Position numbers and translations under genes: made by a program
Assembly: GCA_964481575.1 (NCBI GenBank)
Contig: CAYZTR010000002.1
Span: 61,476 to 125,475, forward strand
DNA from: UQRS01 sp964481575
Lineage (GTDB): Bacteria; Bacillota; Clostridia; Oscillospirales; Acutalibacteraceae
Length of the DNA stretch: 64,000 nucleotides
Direction of reading: 5' to 3'
The notes under the pieces: generated by a model
Told to the model about the DNA's origin: nothing
The model's input: only the letters and a program-made list of their open reading frames with translations
The model's database searches: none
In this document: piece after piece, positions 8,190-17,408 of the stretch
Layout: every line of letters begins with the position of its first letter
How positions within the stretch are numbered: the stretch's first letter is position 1

Positions 8190-8734
8190 TAGCAAATGCA
8201 CTGCATGGTAGCCTCCAGCCGTTTAGCAAAGGAAGGCCCCTTCAGCTGTTCCACAATCGCCAAACCAAATTGGATGGCGACACCGGCTCCTTTGGCGGTG
8301 ATATAAGGTTCATCCACCACCACCGGAGAGGCCAGCACACGAGCGCCCAGCAATTGTTCCTCAAAACCCGGGAAGCAGACAGCTTTGCGCCCTTCCAAAA
8401 GGCCCTTATGCCCCAAAATGGAAGGCGCCGCACAAATGGCACAGATCCATTTCTTTTCCCGATCGGCATATTCCAGAAAGGCCTGCACCGTTTCCGACTG
8501 CTCCAGGTGAATGGTTCCGGGCATACCGCCGGGCAGAATCACACCGTCCAGACTCCCATCCGGCTTCACTTCTGCATCCGTTACGTCCGCTATCACCGAA
8601 ATCCCATGGGCTCCAACAATTTCCTTGCCGCCGATTCCCACAGTAGTCACCTGGATTTCCGCACGGCGCAGCACATCCAGGGTTGCCAACGCTTCGATTT
8701 CCTCAAACCCCTCCGCCAAAAACAGATAAAACAT
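8189..8734 (-). CDS. DJ-1/PfpI family protein (YajL/ThiJ-like)
   Basis: A class I glutamine-amidotransferase-like fold of the DJ-1 subfamily. Members are proposed to act as deglycases, chaperones or oxidative-stress proteins. Visible are the N-terminal AEGFEEIEA with the conserved acidic residue, ILPGGMPG, and the nucleophile elbow AICAAPSILG (Cys101). The ATG at 8734 follows AAGGAG with 8-base spacing, giving 181 residues; a GTG at 8743 lies too close to that site. It overlaps fthC by the stop/start TAATG. Its exact reaction cannot be inferred. Confidence 0.88.
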   Translation of the reverse strand: MFYLFLAEGFEEIEALATLDVLRRAEIQVTTVGIGGKEIVGAHGISVIADVTDAEVKPDGSLDGVILPGGMPGTIHLEQSETVQAFLEYADREKKWICAICAAPSILGHKGLLEGRKAVCFPGFEEQLLGARVLASPVVVDEPYITAKGAGVAIQFGLAIVEQLKGPSFAKRLEATMQCIC

Positions 8735-8767
8735 AGGAAGCACTCCTTTTCAGCAATTTCATTATCC

Positions 8768-9433
8768 TTACAAAACAGCCCGGATCTCCTGCAGAAGATC
8801 CGTCGTAATTTCCCCAATGGAACGGGGATTCTCCCCTTCTGCACAGGGGATTACCGTCCAACCGCACCGATCAATAGCATAAGCCGCGGCGGCACGGCAT
8901 TGGGCCAAATAGGCTGCATCCCGCTCATGGACATCCTTCTTACTTTCATCCCCTTGATAACGGGCAGACAGCAGCTTTTGTGCAGCAACAGCCGGCATAT
9001 CCAGAAACAGTACCTTATCCGGCTTGGGAATCCTAACTTTCTCATATTCCAACTCAGACAGCCAGGGTAAAAACTGATCCCATTCCGAACGGGGCAATTT
9101 GGACATTTGATGAATGATATTAGAGGTGACATATCTGCCGGCCAAAATCACGGTGCCGGTCTCATAATCCTGCCGCCAATAGCGCTGGTAGCTGGCAAAA
9201 CGATCCACTGCATAAAACAATGAAGTAGCATAGGCATTGACCTCTCCTGCAGTATCTCCAAACTCCCCTCGCAGATACATCTGGATCAGGGTGCTGGAAG
9301 GATCCTGATAATCCGGAAAAGAAACTGCCCGCACCGGTACACCGGCATCTGCCAGTGCTTTAGTCACCAACTCCAACTGGGTGGACTTACCACAGCCGTC
9401 CAGCCCCTCCAAAACGATTAATTTCCCGTCCAT
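8768..9433 (-). CDS. tmk: Thymidylate kinase (dTMP kinase)
   Basis: Phosphorylates dTMP to dTDP, the step after ThyX. The P-loop is GLDGCGKST at residues 10-18, and later KPDKVLFLDMP fits the LID-side region of the family. The length is 221 residues. The ATG at 9433 is 3 bases after the thyX stop and its ribosome binding site (AGAAGGGG) lies inside thyX, so the two should be translated together. The family is sure; a related deoxynucleoside monophosphate kinase role is less likely. Confidence 0.9.
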   Translation of the reverse strand: MDGKLIVLEGLDGCGKSTQLELVTKALADAGVPVRAVSFPDYQDPSSTLIQMYLRGEFGDTAGEVNAYATSLFYAVDRFASYQRYWRQDYETGTVILAGRYVTSNIIHQMSKLPRSEWDQFLPWLSELEYEKVRIPKPDKVLFLDMPAVAAQKLLSARYQGDESKKDVHERDAAYLAQCRAAAAYAIDRCGWTVIPCAEGENPRSIGEITTDLLQEIRAVL

Positions 9434-9436
9434 TTC

Positions 9437-10198
9437 TTACCCCTTCTTCGCCCTTGCGCGAACTTCTGCAATCCTGCCACAAGACATTTTCCCTTCAGAG
9501 CAGGGGCCATTGAGACAGGCTGGGCCGGATTTTGCAAACAGATGGGGGGCAACCTGCTGCACCAACTCCAGCATCTGCCAAGCCACCTCCCGGATTTCCC
9601 ACTGGGCTCGGTTACAGCAACGCAGCCGGAAAAAATTCTGCAAACTGCGAGCATTCATGGTCAGAACCATCTTGGTGGTACAGGCGTTGGGCAGGACAAA
9701 GCGGGCATCCTCAATGGCCTTTTTCTCAGCCGCACGCCGGGCAGCTTTTTCCTCCATACCGGCGGCCGTAAAAGCGGCAAAATGCTTCTCCTGCAAAACG
9801 GCAGCCAGTTGATCATATGCCGCCTGATCGGCCTCCATGGTCCGGGTATACAAGGCGGCGGCCTCCGGCACGGCCGCAATTTCCGGCGGGAGCACATATT
9901 CGAACTGGTTCTCCTTCACATACCGCTGGCTTTTCACGCTAAAGGAAGCCAGCCGATGCCGGGTGATCTGGGCCAGCAAACTCCGGGAAACCCCCTCGAT
10001 GCCAAAGGTAAAGCTGGCATGCTCAATGGGGCTTTCGTGACCAATCTCCCCCAACATTTCCACAAAAGAAGCTATCTTTTCCTCAGTGAGGCCTTCCATC
10101 AGATCTTCGATCCCCGCTGCAGAATAGCACAACTTAGCAGCGGCGGCCACCGCCTGCTCCGGTGCAGGGGTGTAAGTAAGCAATGTAACTTTGAACAT
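9437..10198 (-). CDS. thyX: Flavin-dependent thymidylate synthase ThyX
   Basis: Makes dTMP from dUMP using methylene-THF and FADH2, yielding THF rather than dihydrofolate. The ThyX signature RHRxxSx(N)xxSxRY is present as RHRLASFSVKSQRY at residues 80-93, with Ser where Asn is usual. Upstream, GHESPIEHASFTF matches the conserved His region. The length of 253 residues is typical. It leads the operon thyX-tmk-DJ-1-fthC from its own promoter. No thyA or DHFR gene is in the window, consistent with the ThyX route. Confidence 0.95.
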   Translation of the reverse strand: MFKVTLLTYTPAPEQAVAAAAKLCYSAAGIEDLMEGLTEEKIASFVEMLGEIGHESPIEHASFTFGIEGVSRSLLAQITRHRLASFSVKSQRYVKENQFEYVLPPEIAAVPEAAALYTRTMEADQAAYDQLAAVLQEKHFAAFTAAGMEEKAARRAAEKKAIEDARFVLPNACTTKMVLTMNARSLQNFFRLRCCNRAQWEIREVAWQMLELVQQVAPHLFAKSGPACLNGPCSEGKMSCGRIAEVRARAKKG

Positions 10199-10230
10199 CT
10201 AATCACACTCTTTCTCCTATAACTTAGTGT

Positions 10231-10259
10231 ATTATACCAAATTTTTCTCAGGGTTACAA
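10231..10259 (-). promoter_or_regulatory. Promoter of the thyX operon
   Basis: TTGTAA (10254-10259), a 17-base spacer ending TGG, and TATAAT (10231-10236) on the minus strand, about 33 bases before the thyX ATG. Confidence 0.75.
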
Positions 10260-10390
10260 CCGGGAAAGAAATAAATTATATAAAATTTTAATTTCCTGTA
10301 AAAAAATGCCGAAAAACGCTTTTCTTCAAAAAAAGAATGTGCTAAAATAATGTTGCAAATTTAACATTTCTTTTAGGAGTCGTGGTAACA

Positions 10391-11551
10391 ATGGCATCAG
10401 TTGGCTTTAAGCATACCCCGTTTGGTGATTTGGCGATTATTTCCATGAACGGCTGTCAGGATATCTCCGCGAAAGTGGACAATTACCTGAGAAAATGGCG
10501 AAAGGCCGATGAGGGCAGCAGTTTTATCATTGATACCGCCTGTCCCCGGTTCGGCAGCGGTGAAGGGAAAGCCGTTATCCACCACACCCTGCGGGGGCTG
10601 GATGTTTACATTATCTGCGATTGCTTTAATTACGGCGTCACCTATACCATGTGCGGCATGACCGTCCCCATGAGTCCGGACGATCATTACGCTGACTTGA
10701 AGCGGATTATTGCAGCCATGGGGGGGAAAGCCCGGCGAATCACCGTCATCATGCCTATGCTGTATGAAGGGCGGCAGCATCGCCGCAACCAGCGGGAATC
10801 CCTGGACTGCGCCCTGATGCTCCAGGAACTCCAGGGAATGGGCGTACAGAATATTCTCACCTTTGATGCCCACGATCCTCGGATTGTCAATGCCATCCCC
10901 ATGAAGTGCGGCTTTGACAATGTGGAGCCCCATTACCAGATGATCCGGGCCCTGCTGCGGGCAGAGCCGTCCATCCGGCTGGATAAGGAAAACGCCATGA
11001 TCATTTCCCCCGACGAGGGCGCCATGAGCCGCTGTGTTTACTATGCTTCGGTTCTCGGCATTCAAATGGGTGTCTTTTATAAACGCCGGGACTACAGCCG
11101 CGTGGTCAACGGGAAGAACCCCATCATCGCCCATGATTTCCTGGGCGACAAGGCCGAGCTGGAGGGAAAAAACGTCATCGTAGTAGACGATATGATTTCT
11201 TCCGGTGGCTCTATGCTGGACATTGCCCAGAAGCTGAAAGAAATGAAAGCCGCCCATGTCTATGTTTTCTCCACCTTCGGTCTGTTTGTAGAGGGGCTGG
11301 ACAAGTTTGATGATTACCACAAGCGTGGGTTGATTGACAAGGTCTTTACCACCAACCTGGTGTACAGCCGCCCCGATCTGCTGGAACGCGACTGGTACGT
11401 CCGTGTGGACATGTCTAAATATATTGCCTATCTCATTGATACGTTAAACTACGATAATTCCATCAGCGGTCTGCTGGATCCCGGTGAGCGGATCAAGAAG
11501 GCCATGGCCGAACACAACGCCCATCTGGAGGATGCCCAGCTGAGCCTGTAA
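10391..11551 (+). CDS. prs: Ribose-phosphate pyrophosphokinase (PRPP synthetase), long clostridial form
   Basis: Makes PRPP from ribose 5-phosphate and ATP for nucleotide, His and Trp synthesis. The PRPP-binding motif is VIVVDDMISSGGSM. The region YEGRQHRRNQRESLDCALMLQ corresponds to the flexible loop, and ILTFDAHDPRI to the conserved ribose-side stretch. At 386 residues it is longer than the usual ~315, with an altered N-terminus and a C-terminal extension. The ATG at 10391 is preferred because AGGAG is 11 bases upstream; a GTG at 10382 is too close. It is a single-gene unit with its own terminator. It may be a second, divergent Prs. Confidence 0.85.
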   Translation: MASVGFKHTPFGDLAIISMNGCQDISAKVDNYLRKWRKADEGSSFIIDTACPRFGSGEGKAVIHHTLRGLDVYIICDCFNYGVTYTMCGMTVPMSPDDHYADLKRIIAAMGGKARRITVIMPMLYEGRQHRRNQRESLDCALMLQELQGMGVQNILTFDAHDPRIVNAIPMKCGFDNVEPHYQMIRALLRAEPSIRLDKENAMIISPDEGAMSRCVYYASVLGIQMGVFYKRRDYSRVVNGKNPIIAHDFLGDKAELEGKNVIVVDDMISSGGSMLDIAQKLKEMKAAHVYVFSTFGLFVEGLDKFDDYHKRGLIDKVFTTNLVYSRPDLLERDWYVRVDMSKYIAYLIDTLNYDNSISGLLDPGERIKKAMAEHNAHLEDAQLSL

Positions 11552-11569
11552 CAACCAGTAAACCTGTCC

Positions 11570-11604
11570 CGGCGGTACAGCCCTTGTGTTGTGCCGCCGC
11601 TTTA
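11570..11604 (+). terminator. Terminator of prs
   Basis: A 10-bp GC-rich stem with one G-U pair (11570-11599) followed by CTTTATTG, 18 bases after the prs stop. Confidence 0.7.
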
Positions 11605-11688
11605 TTGTTCAGCCAATACCATAAATCTGTTTTGCACATCTGCGGCAGGGAACAAAGTATAAATCCCCATTTGCACACATAAAAAGCC

Positions 11689-11722
11689 ATGCCCGGCACA
11701 GCATTACTACTATGCCGGGCAT
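11689..11722. terminator. Terminator, mainly for the FAD oxidoreductase gene
   Basis: ATGCCCGGCA/TGCCGGGCAT stem. On the minus strand it runs into GGCTTTTTATG, ending the 11733-13061 transcript; on the plus strand it is followed by TTTCTG. Confidence 0.75.
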
Positions 11723-11732
11723 TTTCTGTTTC

Positions 11733-13061
11733 TTATTGGAACCAGGCGCCATTCTCCCACAGGATTTGGCGCAACGCTTCCGTATCTACATGATGCGCAT
11801 TGCCGTCGCCACGCAGAGCCAGAACGGCCGCCGTACCGGCTGCCTGACCGGTCACCAGACAGGTGGGCATTACCCGCACACTGGCCTGCAGCCGCCGATC
11901 CGCGGAAATACAGCGACCGGCTACCAGTAAATTGGTTCGGTTTTGGGGTACCAGGCAGCGGTAGGGAATCCCGTGAGACTCACCGGGGGCATATCTGGCC
12001 TGGGCTTTATCAGCATCAGGGCAGGCTGCCGCCTCCTCCGGCGTCATATGCACATCAATATAATAGCAATTCCGGCCAATCTCATCCGGGAAGGAAGCCC
12101 GGTTCTGATAATCCAGAACTGTCAAGACATAGTCCCCCACAATCCGGCGACTTTCCCGGACTCCCACCAGCGGTGCAGTGGCCACCACCTTGGTACCGGC
12201 AAAGGCCTCCGGGAAATACGCCTCCAGGGCATCCCGGAACTGCTCAGCAATCCTGCGGCCCGTAAAGACCGCCTGAGAAAGAGCCTCCGGATCGGTGGCG
12301 TCTACATTCCACAAATGTCCGGCGTTAAAACCCATGATACCGCCGCCCATATAACTGTTGCAAAGGAATTCATCCGTAATATCCGGATATCGGTCATCCT
12401 TGGCAATGGCATAGACAATGCTATTTGGATGGTTGGGGTGCAGCCATCGGCGTTCGTCCGCTTCAAAAGCCTCCATATTTATGCCGGCAATCCGGAAACA
12501 AAGGGTGGAGGGCATCACATTCCCCTGCTCACCTTGCTGGGTTTCCACCCCGGCCATGGCGCACAGATCCGCATCCCCGGTACAGTCCAAATACAAAGAA
12601 GCCTGTACCGCAGAAAGACCGGATTTGTCTGCAAGAATCAGAGCCGTAACAGCATCCCCATCGGTTTCCACAGCGCCCAGGGTGGTACCAAACCGCACCG
12701 TAACACCGGCCTCCTGCACCTTATCATCATACACCCGCTTGAGAATTTCGGCGTCCACCGCCACCCAATCCAGGGCATCTGCAGGAATATGGGGCATTTT
12801 CGCCTTGGCCGCCAGGAAGATTTCCTCGGCAATCCCCCGGTAAATAATCTTTTGCTTATCCGAGAACGGGCACCAGGCCGGCACCAAGCCGGAGGTTCCC
12901 ATGCCGCCCAAGGCAAAGGTAGATTCCACCAATAAAACCCTGGCGCCCAGCCGGCCGGCCGCAATGGCAGCAGCACAGCCGGCCGGACCGCCGCCAATGA
13001 TCACAATATCCTGCACCGGAAGTCTGGGAATCTCCCGGGAAGGAAACCTATAGGTTTCCAT
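11733..13061 (-). CDS. FAD-dependent oxidoreductase (FAD_oxidored family)
   Basis: A flavoprotein of unknown substrate. The dinucleotide-binding motif IVIIGGGPAGCAAAIAAGRLGARVLLVE lies near residues 18-45, followed by GGMGTSG, typical of the family that includes fumarate-reductase-like and putative pyridine-nucleotide-disulphide proteins. Later LYLDCTGDADLCAMAG and NLLVAGRCISADR match conserved FAD-contact regions of the same family. The length is 443 residues. The ATG at 13061 is preferred: its AAAGGAG site overlaps the stop of the upstream HI0933-type gene, so the two are coupled. Upstream in-frame starts lack a site. Family sure, function open. Confidence 0.85.
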   Translation of the reverse strand: METYRFPSREIPRLPVQDIVIIGGGPAGCAAAIAAGRLGARVLLVESTFALGGMGTSGLVPAWCPFSDKQKIIYRGIAEEIFLAAKAKMPHIPADALDWVAVDAEILKRVYDDKVQEAGVTVRFGTTLGAVETDGDAVTALILADKSGLSAVQASLYLDCTGDADLCAMAGVETQQGEQGNVMPSTLCFRIAGINMEAFEADERRWLHPNHPNSIVYAIAKDDRYPDITDEFLCNSYMGGGIMGFNAGHLWNVDATDPEALSQAVFTGRRIAEQFRDALEAYFPEAFAGTKVVATAPLVGVRESRRIVGDYVLTVLDYQNRASFPDEIGRNCYYIDVHMTPEEAAACPDADKAQARYAPGESHGIPYRCLVPQNRTNLLVAGRCISADRRLQASVRVMPTCLVTGQAAGTAAVLALRGDGNAHHVDTEALRQILWENGAWFQ

Positions 13062-13075
13062 GGTAACACACTCCT

Positions 13076-14305
13076 TTATACTGCACCGGCTGCAGCGATT
13101 CCTGCCACAATACCGGAGCTCCATGCCCATTGTAAATTAAAGCCGCCACAGTCACCGTCAATATCCAACACTTCTCCGGCAGCATACAATCCGGGCACCA
13201 GACGGGATTCCATGGTTGATGGAAAAAATTCCCTGGTCAGGATTCCCCCGGCAGTGGTCTGGGCATTGGCCAGACCGGTGGTGTCGGTAACGGTGAAGCG
13301 AAAATCATGTAGTCTCGCAGCCAACCGGGCCAGAGATTTCGCACCCAAACGCGAAATCGGATCGTTGATATTCAGCCCTACAGACCGGAGCAGCACCTGA
13401 CCCAACCGCTTTTGCAATACACCGGTAAAAAACTCCGATAAAGCCCGATCCGGGAAAAGGGCCGCCCGGGCAGTCAAATAATCCAGATCTTCCTGCACCC
13501 TGCGAGTCGGCAGGAGATCCACTGTGATTTCCACCGCATGTCCCTGCAAAGATTGGGCAGCAATCCTGGACAGCTGCAGAATTGCCGGGCCGGACAGCCC
13601 GTATTCGGTAAACAGGATTTCCCCCGCTTCCCTCCGCTGACAGACGCCATCCACCAAAACACCGGCAGAGCCCTGGACCTTGACCCCTTTCATCTGCCGC
13701 ACCAAGGTAGTATCGGTTTTCAACTGAACAATGGCCGGCAGGATCCGGGTGCCGGTGTGGCCTAACGTTTCCAGCAGTTTTTTGCCGCTGCCCTCGGTGC
13801 CATAACGCTTCCCGCCAGCCAGGCCACCGGTGACCACACAAACTTTTTTACAGCGGAAAGCCCCAGCGGTAGTATCCAGCGAAAACCCCCTGCGAATCCG
13901 CTGCACCCCAACACCGGTTCGAAGCTCTACCCCCAGTTCTTCGGCCCGAAAACGAAGCGCATCCACGACAGCCGATGCCTGCCGGGAAAGAGGATAGCCC
14001 CGACCCGTCTCATCAAAAGTTATCGGGATTCCGCAACGCGCAAAAAACGCTTCTGTTTCCGGCAGGCCAACCGCCGCAAGGGGAACTTTGGCAAAGGCAG
14101 CTTGCTGCCCATGATACCGTCCCAGAGAAAGATCCTTGTTTGTAATATTGCACTGGCCGTTACCGGTAACCGCCAACTTTTTTCCCACCCGATCATTCTG
14201 CTCCAGGACAGCCACCGAGCAATCGGGACGCACTTCTTTGGCGGCGATGGCTCCGGCTAAGCCGGCAGCACCGCCCCCGATAAAGATTAAATCAAAAAAT
14301 TCCAT
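13076..14305 (-). CDS. HI0933/YhiN-family flavoprotein (aminoacetone oxidase/BaiN-like)
   Basis: An NAD(P)/FAD-dependent oxidoreductase. The N-terminal motif FIGGGAAGLAGAIAA is followed by the family signature RVGKKLAVTGNGQCNITN. Near the C-terminus, AGEVLDIDGDCGGFNLQWAWSSG is the other HI0933 hallmark. The length is 409 residues. The family contains BaiN, a bile-acid pathway reductase of gut clostridia, but also widespread members of unknown role, so a bile-acid function cannot be claimed. It is followed directly by a second FAD enzyme, whose ribosome binding site overlaps this stop codon; the pair may form one two-gene operon. Confidence 0.88.
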   Translation of the reverse strand: MEFFDLIFIGGGAAGLAGAIAAKEVRPDCSVAVLEQNDRVGKKLAVTGNGQCNITNKDLSLGRYHGQQAAFAKVPLAAVGLPETEAFFARCGIPITFDETGRGYPLSRQASAVVDALRFRAEELGVELRTGVGVQRIRRGFSLDTTAGAFRCKKVCVVTGGLAGGKRYGTEGSGKKLLETLGHTGTRILPAIVQLKTDTTLVRQMKGVKVQGSAGVLVDGVCQRREAGEILFTEYGLSGPAILQLSRIAAQSLQGHAVEITVDLLPTRRVQEDLDYLTARAALFPDRALSEFFTGVLQKRLGQVLLRSVGLNINDPISRLGAKSLARLAARLHDFRFTVTDTTGLANAQTTAGGILTREFFPSTMESRLVPGLYAAGEVLDIDGDCGGFNLQWAWSSGIVAGIAAAGAV

Positions 14306-14389
14306 AGGATCCCTCCGCTGTTATCGGTTTTATCTTACCTTCTTTTTCCTGAAATTGCAACCCTTTTCAGAAGGATTTCCATTTCTTGT

Positions 14390-14418
14390 TTGACATTCCG
14401 GAAGAATTCAGATACAAT
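14390..14418 (+). promoter_or_regulatory. Promoter of the GT4 glycosyltransferase gene
   Basis: TTGACA (14390-14395), a 17-base spacer and TACAAT (14413-14418), 48 bases before the chosen start. Confidence 0.8.
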
Positions 14419-14465
14419 AAGAAAAAACTATTCTGATCGGATCCAAAACAAGTGAGGTGTTTGTT

Positions 14466-15668
14466 TTGAAATTAAAAATCGGTTTATTTAATGATTCTTT
14501 TCCACCCACCATTGACGGCGTTGCCAACACCGTCCTGAACTACGCAAATATTATCACAGAAAAGCATGGCACTGTGGTGGTTGCAACCCCCAAATATCCC
14601 CATGTAAAGGATCATTATCCCTTTGAGGTCTATCGGTATCCCTCCGTTCCCCTGCTGGGCGGACTAACCTATCGGGCCGGGAACCCCTTTCTCCCCTCTA
14701 CCATTGCCGAGCTGCGTATGAAGAAGATGGATCTGGTGCATGTCCACAGCCCCTTTGCTTCTTCCATTCTGGCGCGGCAGGTCAGCCGCATCGCCTGGAA
14801 GCGGCAGATCCCTGTGGTGCTAACTTATCACACCAAATTTGAATATGACATCGCCAAGTGGCTTCCCACCAAGAAAATGCAAAAGCCAGCCATTGATTTT
14901 GTTCGGATGAATGTCTCCAGCGCTGATGAAGTCTGGGCTGTCTCCAAAGGTGCGGGAGAAAGTCTCCGTACCATTGGCTACAAAGGTGAATTCCGTGTCA
15001 TGGAAAATGGCACCGACTTTGTCCGTGGCCGGGCCAAGGATGCCATCCTGCAACGCATTGTTCGCATGCACGGCATTCAACCGGAGGAAACCATCTTTCT
15101 CTTTGTGGGGCGAATGATGTGGTATAAAAATCTGAAGTTAATTCTGGACACCCTGCGGATTCTGAAAGAGGCCGGCATCTGTTTTCGCGCCCTGTTCGTG
15201 GGAGAAGGCAATGACCGGGCCGCCGTTGAACATTATGCTGAAGAGATCCGAATCAAGGACAAAACGGTCTTTACCGGCGCCGTCTATGACCGGGAGCTGC
15301 TCCGGGGGTATTACAGTCTGGCTGATCTGTTTTTGTTTCCCTCCACCTACGATACCTCCGGCCTGGTGGTCAAAGAAGCAGCGGCCTGCGGCTGCGCCAG
15401 CCTGCTTGTTGCAGGCAGCTGCGCTGCCGAAGGAATAACCGACGGCCGTAACGGCATCCTGGCACAGGAAAATGCCACAGATTGTGCTGCCCGTATTCTG
15501 CAGATCCTGCAAACATCGGAAGGTGTTCAGCATATGGGCCAACTGGCCAGCCAAGAGATCTATTTATCCTGGGAAGATTCGGTGAAAAAGGCCTACCGTC
15601 GATATGAGGAAATCTGCGCCGCCTGGCCCCGGAAACTCCCCTATCTGTCCAATAAATACGAGCGGTAG
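14466..15668 (+). CDS. GT4-family glycosyltransferase, probably membrane-lipid directed
   Basis: A retaining GT-B glycosyltransferase. The N-terminus LKIGLFNDSFPPTIDGVANTV and LVHVHSPFASS match the group that includes diacylglycerol glucosyltransferases of Gram-positive bacteria. Later FLFVGRMMWYKNLKLI and a C-terminal FPSTYDTSGLVVKEAAACG give the nucleotide-sugar binding and E-x7-E type region. The length is about 400 residues with no membrane segment. The TTG at 14466 is preferred because AGGTG lies 6-8 bases upstream; a GTG at 14457 overlaps that site. A diglucosyl-lipid role is plausible but the acceptor is not known. Single-gene unit between promoter and terminator. Confidence 0.86.
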   Translation: MKLKIGLFNDSFPPTIDGVANTVLNYANIITEKHGTVVVATPKYPHVKDHYPFEVYRYPSVPLLGGLTYRAGNPFLPSTIAELRMKKMDLVHVHSPFASSILARQVSRIAWKRQIPVVLTYHTKFEYDIAKWLPTKKMQKPAIDFVRMNVSSADEVWAVSKGAGESLRTIGYKGEFRVMENGTDFVRGRAKDAILQRIVRMHGIQPEETIFLFVGRMMWYKNLKLILDTLRILKEAGICFRALFVGEGNDRAAVEHYAEEIRIKDKTVFTGAVYDRELLRGYYSLADLFLFPSTYDTSGLVVKEAAACGCASLLVAGSCAAEGITDGRNGILAQENATDCAARILQILQTSEGVQHMGQLASQEIYLSWEDSVKKAYRRYEEICAAWPRKLPYLSNKYER

Positions 15669-15703
15669 TCTCCCGGCGCCTCTCCTGCCGGTATCCACAA
15701 AAC

Positions 15704-15756
15704 AGGCTCCTTTGTTTGCGGATTCGTCCTGCAAACGAAGGAGCCTTTCCTTTTAT
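15704..15756 (+). terminator. Terminator of the glycosyltransferase gene
   Basis: A 16-bp stem with one mismatch, AGGCTCCTTTGTTTGC/GCAAACGAAGGAGCCT (15704-15746), followed by TTCCTTTT. It touches the 3' end of the convergent lipoprotein gene. Confidence 0.85.
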
Positions 15757-16907
15757 GATAATTCCAATTGGATTTGGAGCACAAGTTGATCATCATCGGT
15801 CAGATATACGATGGTGTAATCCCGGTTTCCGGTATAACCATAGGCGTCGTCCAACACCTTGATAATTTCCTTTTCCTGAAACAAATCGGCCTTGGCCGCA
15901 ATATATTCTTCTTCCTGCAAAAACTTCAAATAAGCACAGGAAACCCCCTGCCGCAGGCAGGACTGCAAAACCCGTTTCACAGAAGAAGTAGAATAAGTCT
16001 CCAGCACCATACCGTTCCGATAAAAATAATTATCTGCCGTAGCAATGCATTCCGGTAATGGCAGAGTATCCGCATCCAATGTATACTTTCGTTGCAGATC
16101 TGCCGTAGTCATGGCAAAATAACTGTAAGTCAGGTGATCCTGCAGATCGGAGCCATCCAGCGTCGGATCTCCCCAGGTAGCATCCACATAATAATATTCC
16201 CCATCCAGACGAACCAGATTCCAGGCGTGATTGCCACCGGTCACATAAGTGGCCTCCATACCAAACTGTTGCAGCAAATACTGCACAGCCCTAGCATATC
16301 CACCGCAGATGGCTTTGCCGTCCAAAAGCGCCCCGGTTAAATGGGATACCCGATACAGGTCAGAATCGAGACCTCCTTCCCGCATAGCATCCGCAGCTGC
16401 ATCATCATATTCGCAGGAATGAACTACAAATTCATACACTGCCAAAGCAATCTCATAATCCTCCGTAGCCTGAATCCCGGATACAATATCAGAAACCCGT
16501 GTCTCAATAGCCTCCTGCAAAGGCAAGGCTTCTTCCTGAGACATGGAGTAGTCAAAGGAATAAGAAATCATCACGTGATTCCCCTGCAAATCACGATTCC
16601 AATATGCCGTTCCGTCTGCGGCAGACCAGAAGATTTCCGGATGATCTGCCAGCACATACTGATTGACACGAAATAGGGTTTCCTCTGTGGTACCCTCGGG
16701 GAACGCATCCAAAGTGGGCGTAAAATGTTCCAACGCATCCACCATGGAAACATAAAGCTGGCGCTCCGTCTCCCCCAAAAGATTATAAGCGTAGCCGCCG
16801 GAATCCGGAGTCTCCACCGGAACATATACCGGCGCAGTGCTCCACCAGCTGCACCCGGCCAGCAAAATCAAAATACTACCCAATAAGACAACCAAAACTC
16901 GCTTCAT
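15753..16907 (-). CDS. Transglutaminase-like lipoprotein
   Basis: A secreted, lipid-anchored protein with a transglutaminase-like cysteine domain. The signal peptide ends in the lipobox LLAGC (Cys19). The catalytic triad can be read: Cys in AICGGYARA, His in GGNHAWNLV, and Asp in YYVDATWGDP. In clostridia such domains usually act as proteases or peptide-modifying enzymes at the cell surface rather than as cross-linkers; the substrate is unknown. The length is about 384 residues. GGGAGG precedes two adjacent ATGs (16910 and 16907); the second has better spacing. It is a monocistronic gene convergent with the glycosyltransferase. Confidence 0.85.
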   Translation of the reverse strand: MKRVLVVLLGSILILLAGCSWWSTAPVYVPVETPDSGGYAYNLLGETERQLYVSMVDALEHFTPTLDAFPEGTTEETLFRVNQYVLADHPEIFWSAADGTAYWNRDLQGNHVMISYSFDYSMSQEEALPLQEAIETRVSDIVSGIQATEDYEIALAVYEFVVHSCEYDDAAADAMREGGLDSDLYRVSHLTGALLDGKAICGGYARAVQYLLQQFGMEATYVTGGNHAWNLVRLDGEYYYVDATWGDPTLDGSDLQDHLTYSYFAMTTADLQRKYTLDADTLPLPECIATADNYFYRNGMVLETYSTSSVKRVLQSCLRQGVSCAYLKFLQEEEYIAAKADLFQEKEIIKVLDDAYGYTGNRDYTIVYLTDDDQLVLQIQLELS

Positions 16908-16910
16908 CAT

Positions 16911-17408
16911 AACCTCCCGAAAAAAAGGAACCAAACAGCCTATCATGCCGCCAGACAATCAGCATAGAGCCTTTTGCCGTAGCAACCCCCGTCTATCACA
17001 AACAGACTGGCCACGCTATGAAATGCCCTGTAGCATCATATGCGCCATGAAAAATATACTTTCGCAGCAACACCACATGGATTGAAAAAGGGAATCGTCT
17101 ACATGCAGCGCTCCCGCCAACACAACCAATATCTCAAAAGAAATGATGTATAACCCCGTTATCGGTTTTCAATTCAGACGCAGCGGTGATTTCTGAATCA
17201 GACCCTACAGGAAACTTCCCAAGAGAATCACACAAACAGATAATAGCCTAATGGCTACAAAACGACACCCTAAAACCAAGCCAAAAGCCAAAACAATTGT
17301 TAAGGAGGTACACTTCGTCCTTTCCAAACCAAGTTGCGGCAAACACACTGAGTTTCTGACAGTATAGCATAGATGCAATAAAAAAGAAAGAGAAAAAAGG
17401 TCTACTTA
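16911..17408. other. Intergenic region, no gene recognised
   Basis: About 500 bases between the lipoprotein start and the rplL terminator. A minus-strand frame at 17248-17466 is open for 72 codons but has no ribosome binding site and runs through the rplL terminator. I see no RNA gene or repeat here; it must hold the lipoprotein promoter, which I could not identify with confidence. Confidence 0.5.

Noticed and set aside
10260..10390. Strong promoter for prs
   Set aside because: TTTTCT-N17-TAAAAT with TG before the -10 is present but the -35 is poor, so I did not list it.
12638..12997. Internal frame on the same strand within the FAD oxidoreductase gene
   Set aside because: Out of frame with a clear conserved protein; no ribosome binding site.
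13076..14305. BaiN bile-acid reductase
   Set aside because: Same HI0933 family, but no other bai genes are present and the family is broad.
14305..14466. Riboswitch or T-box in the leader before the glycosyltransferase
   Set aside because: The region holds a clear promoter and only about 40 bases of leader; no conserved motif is visible.
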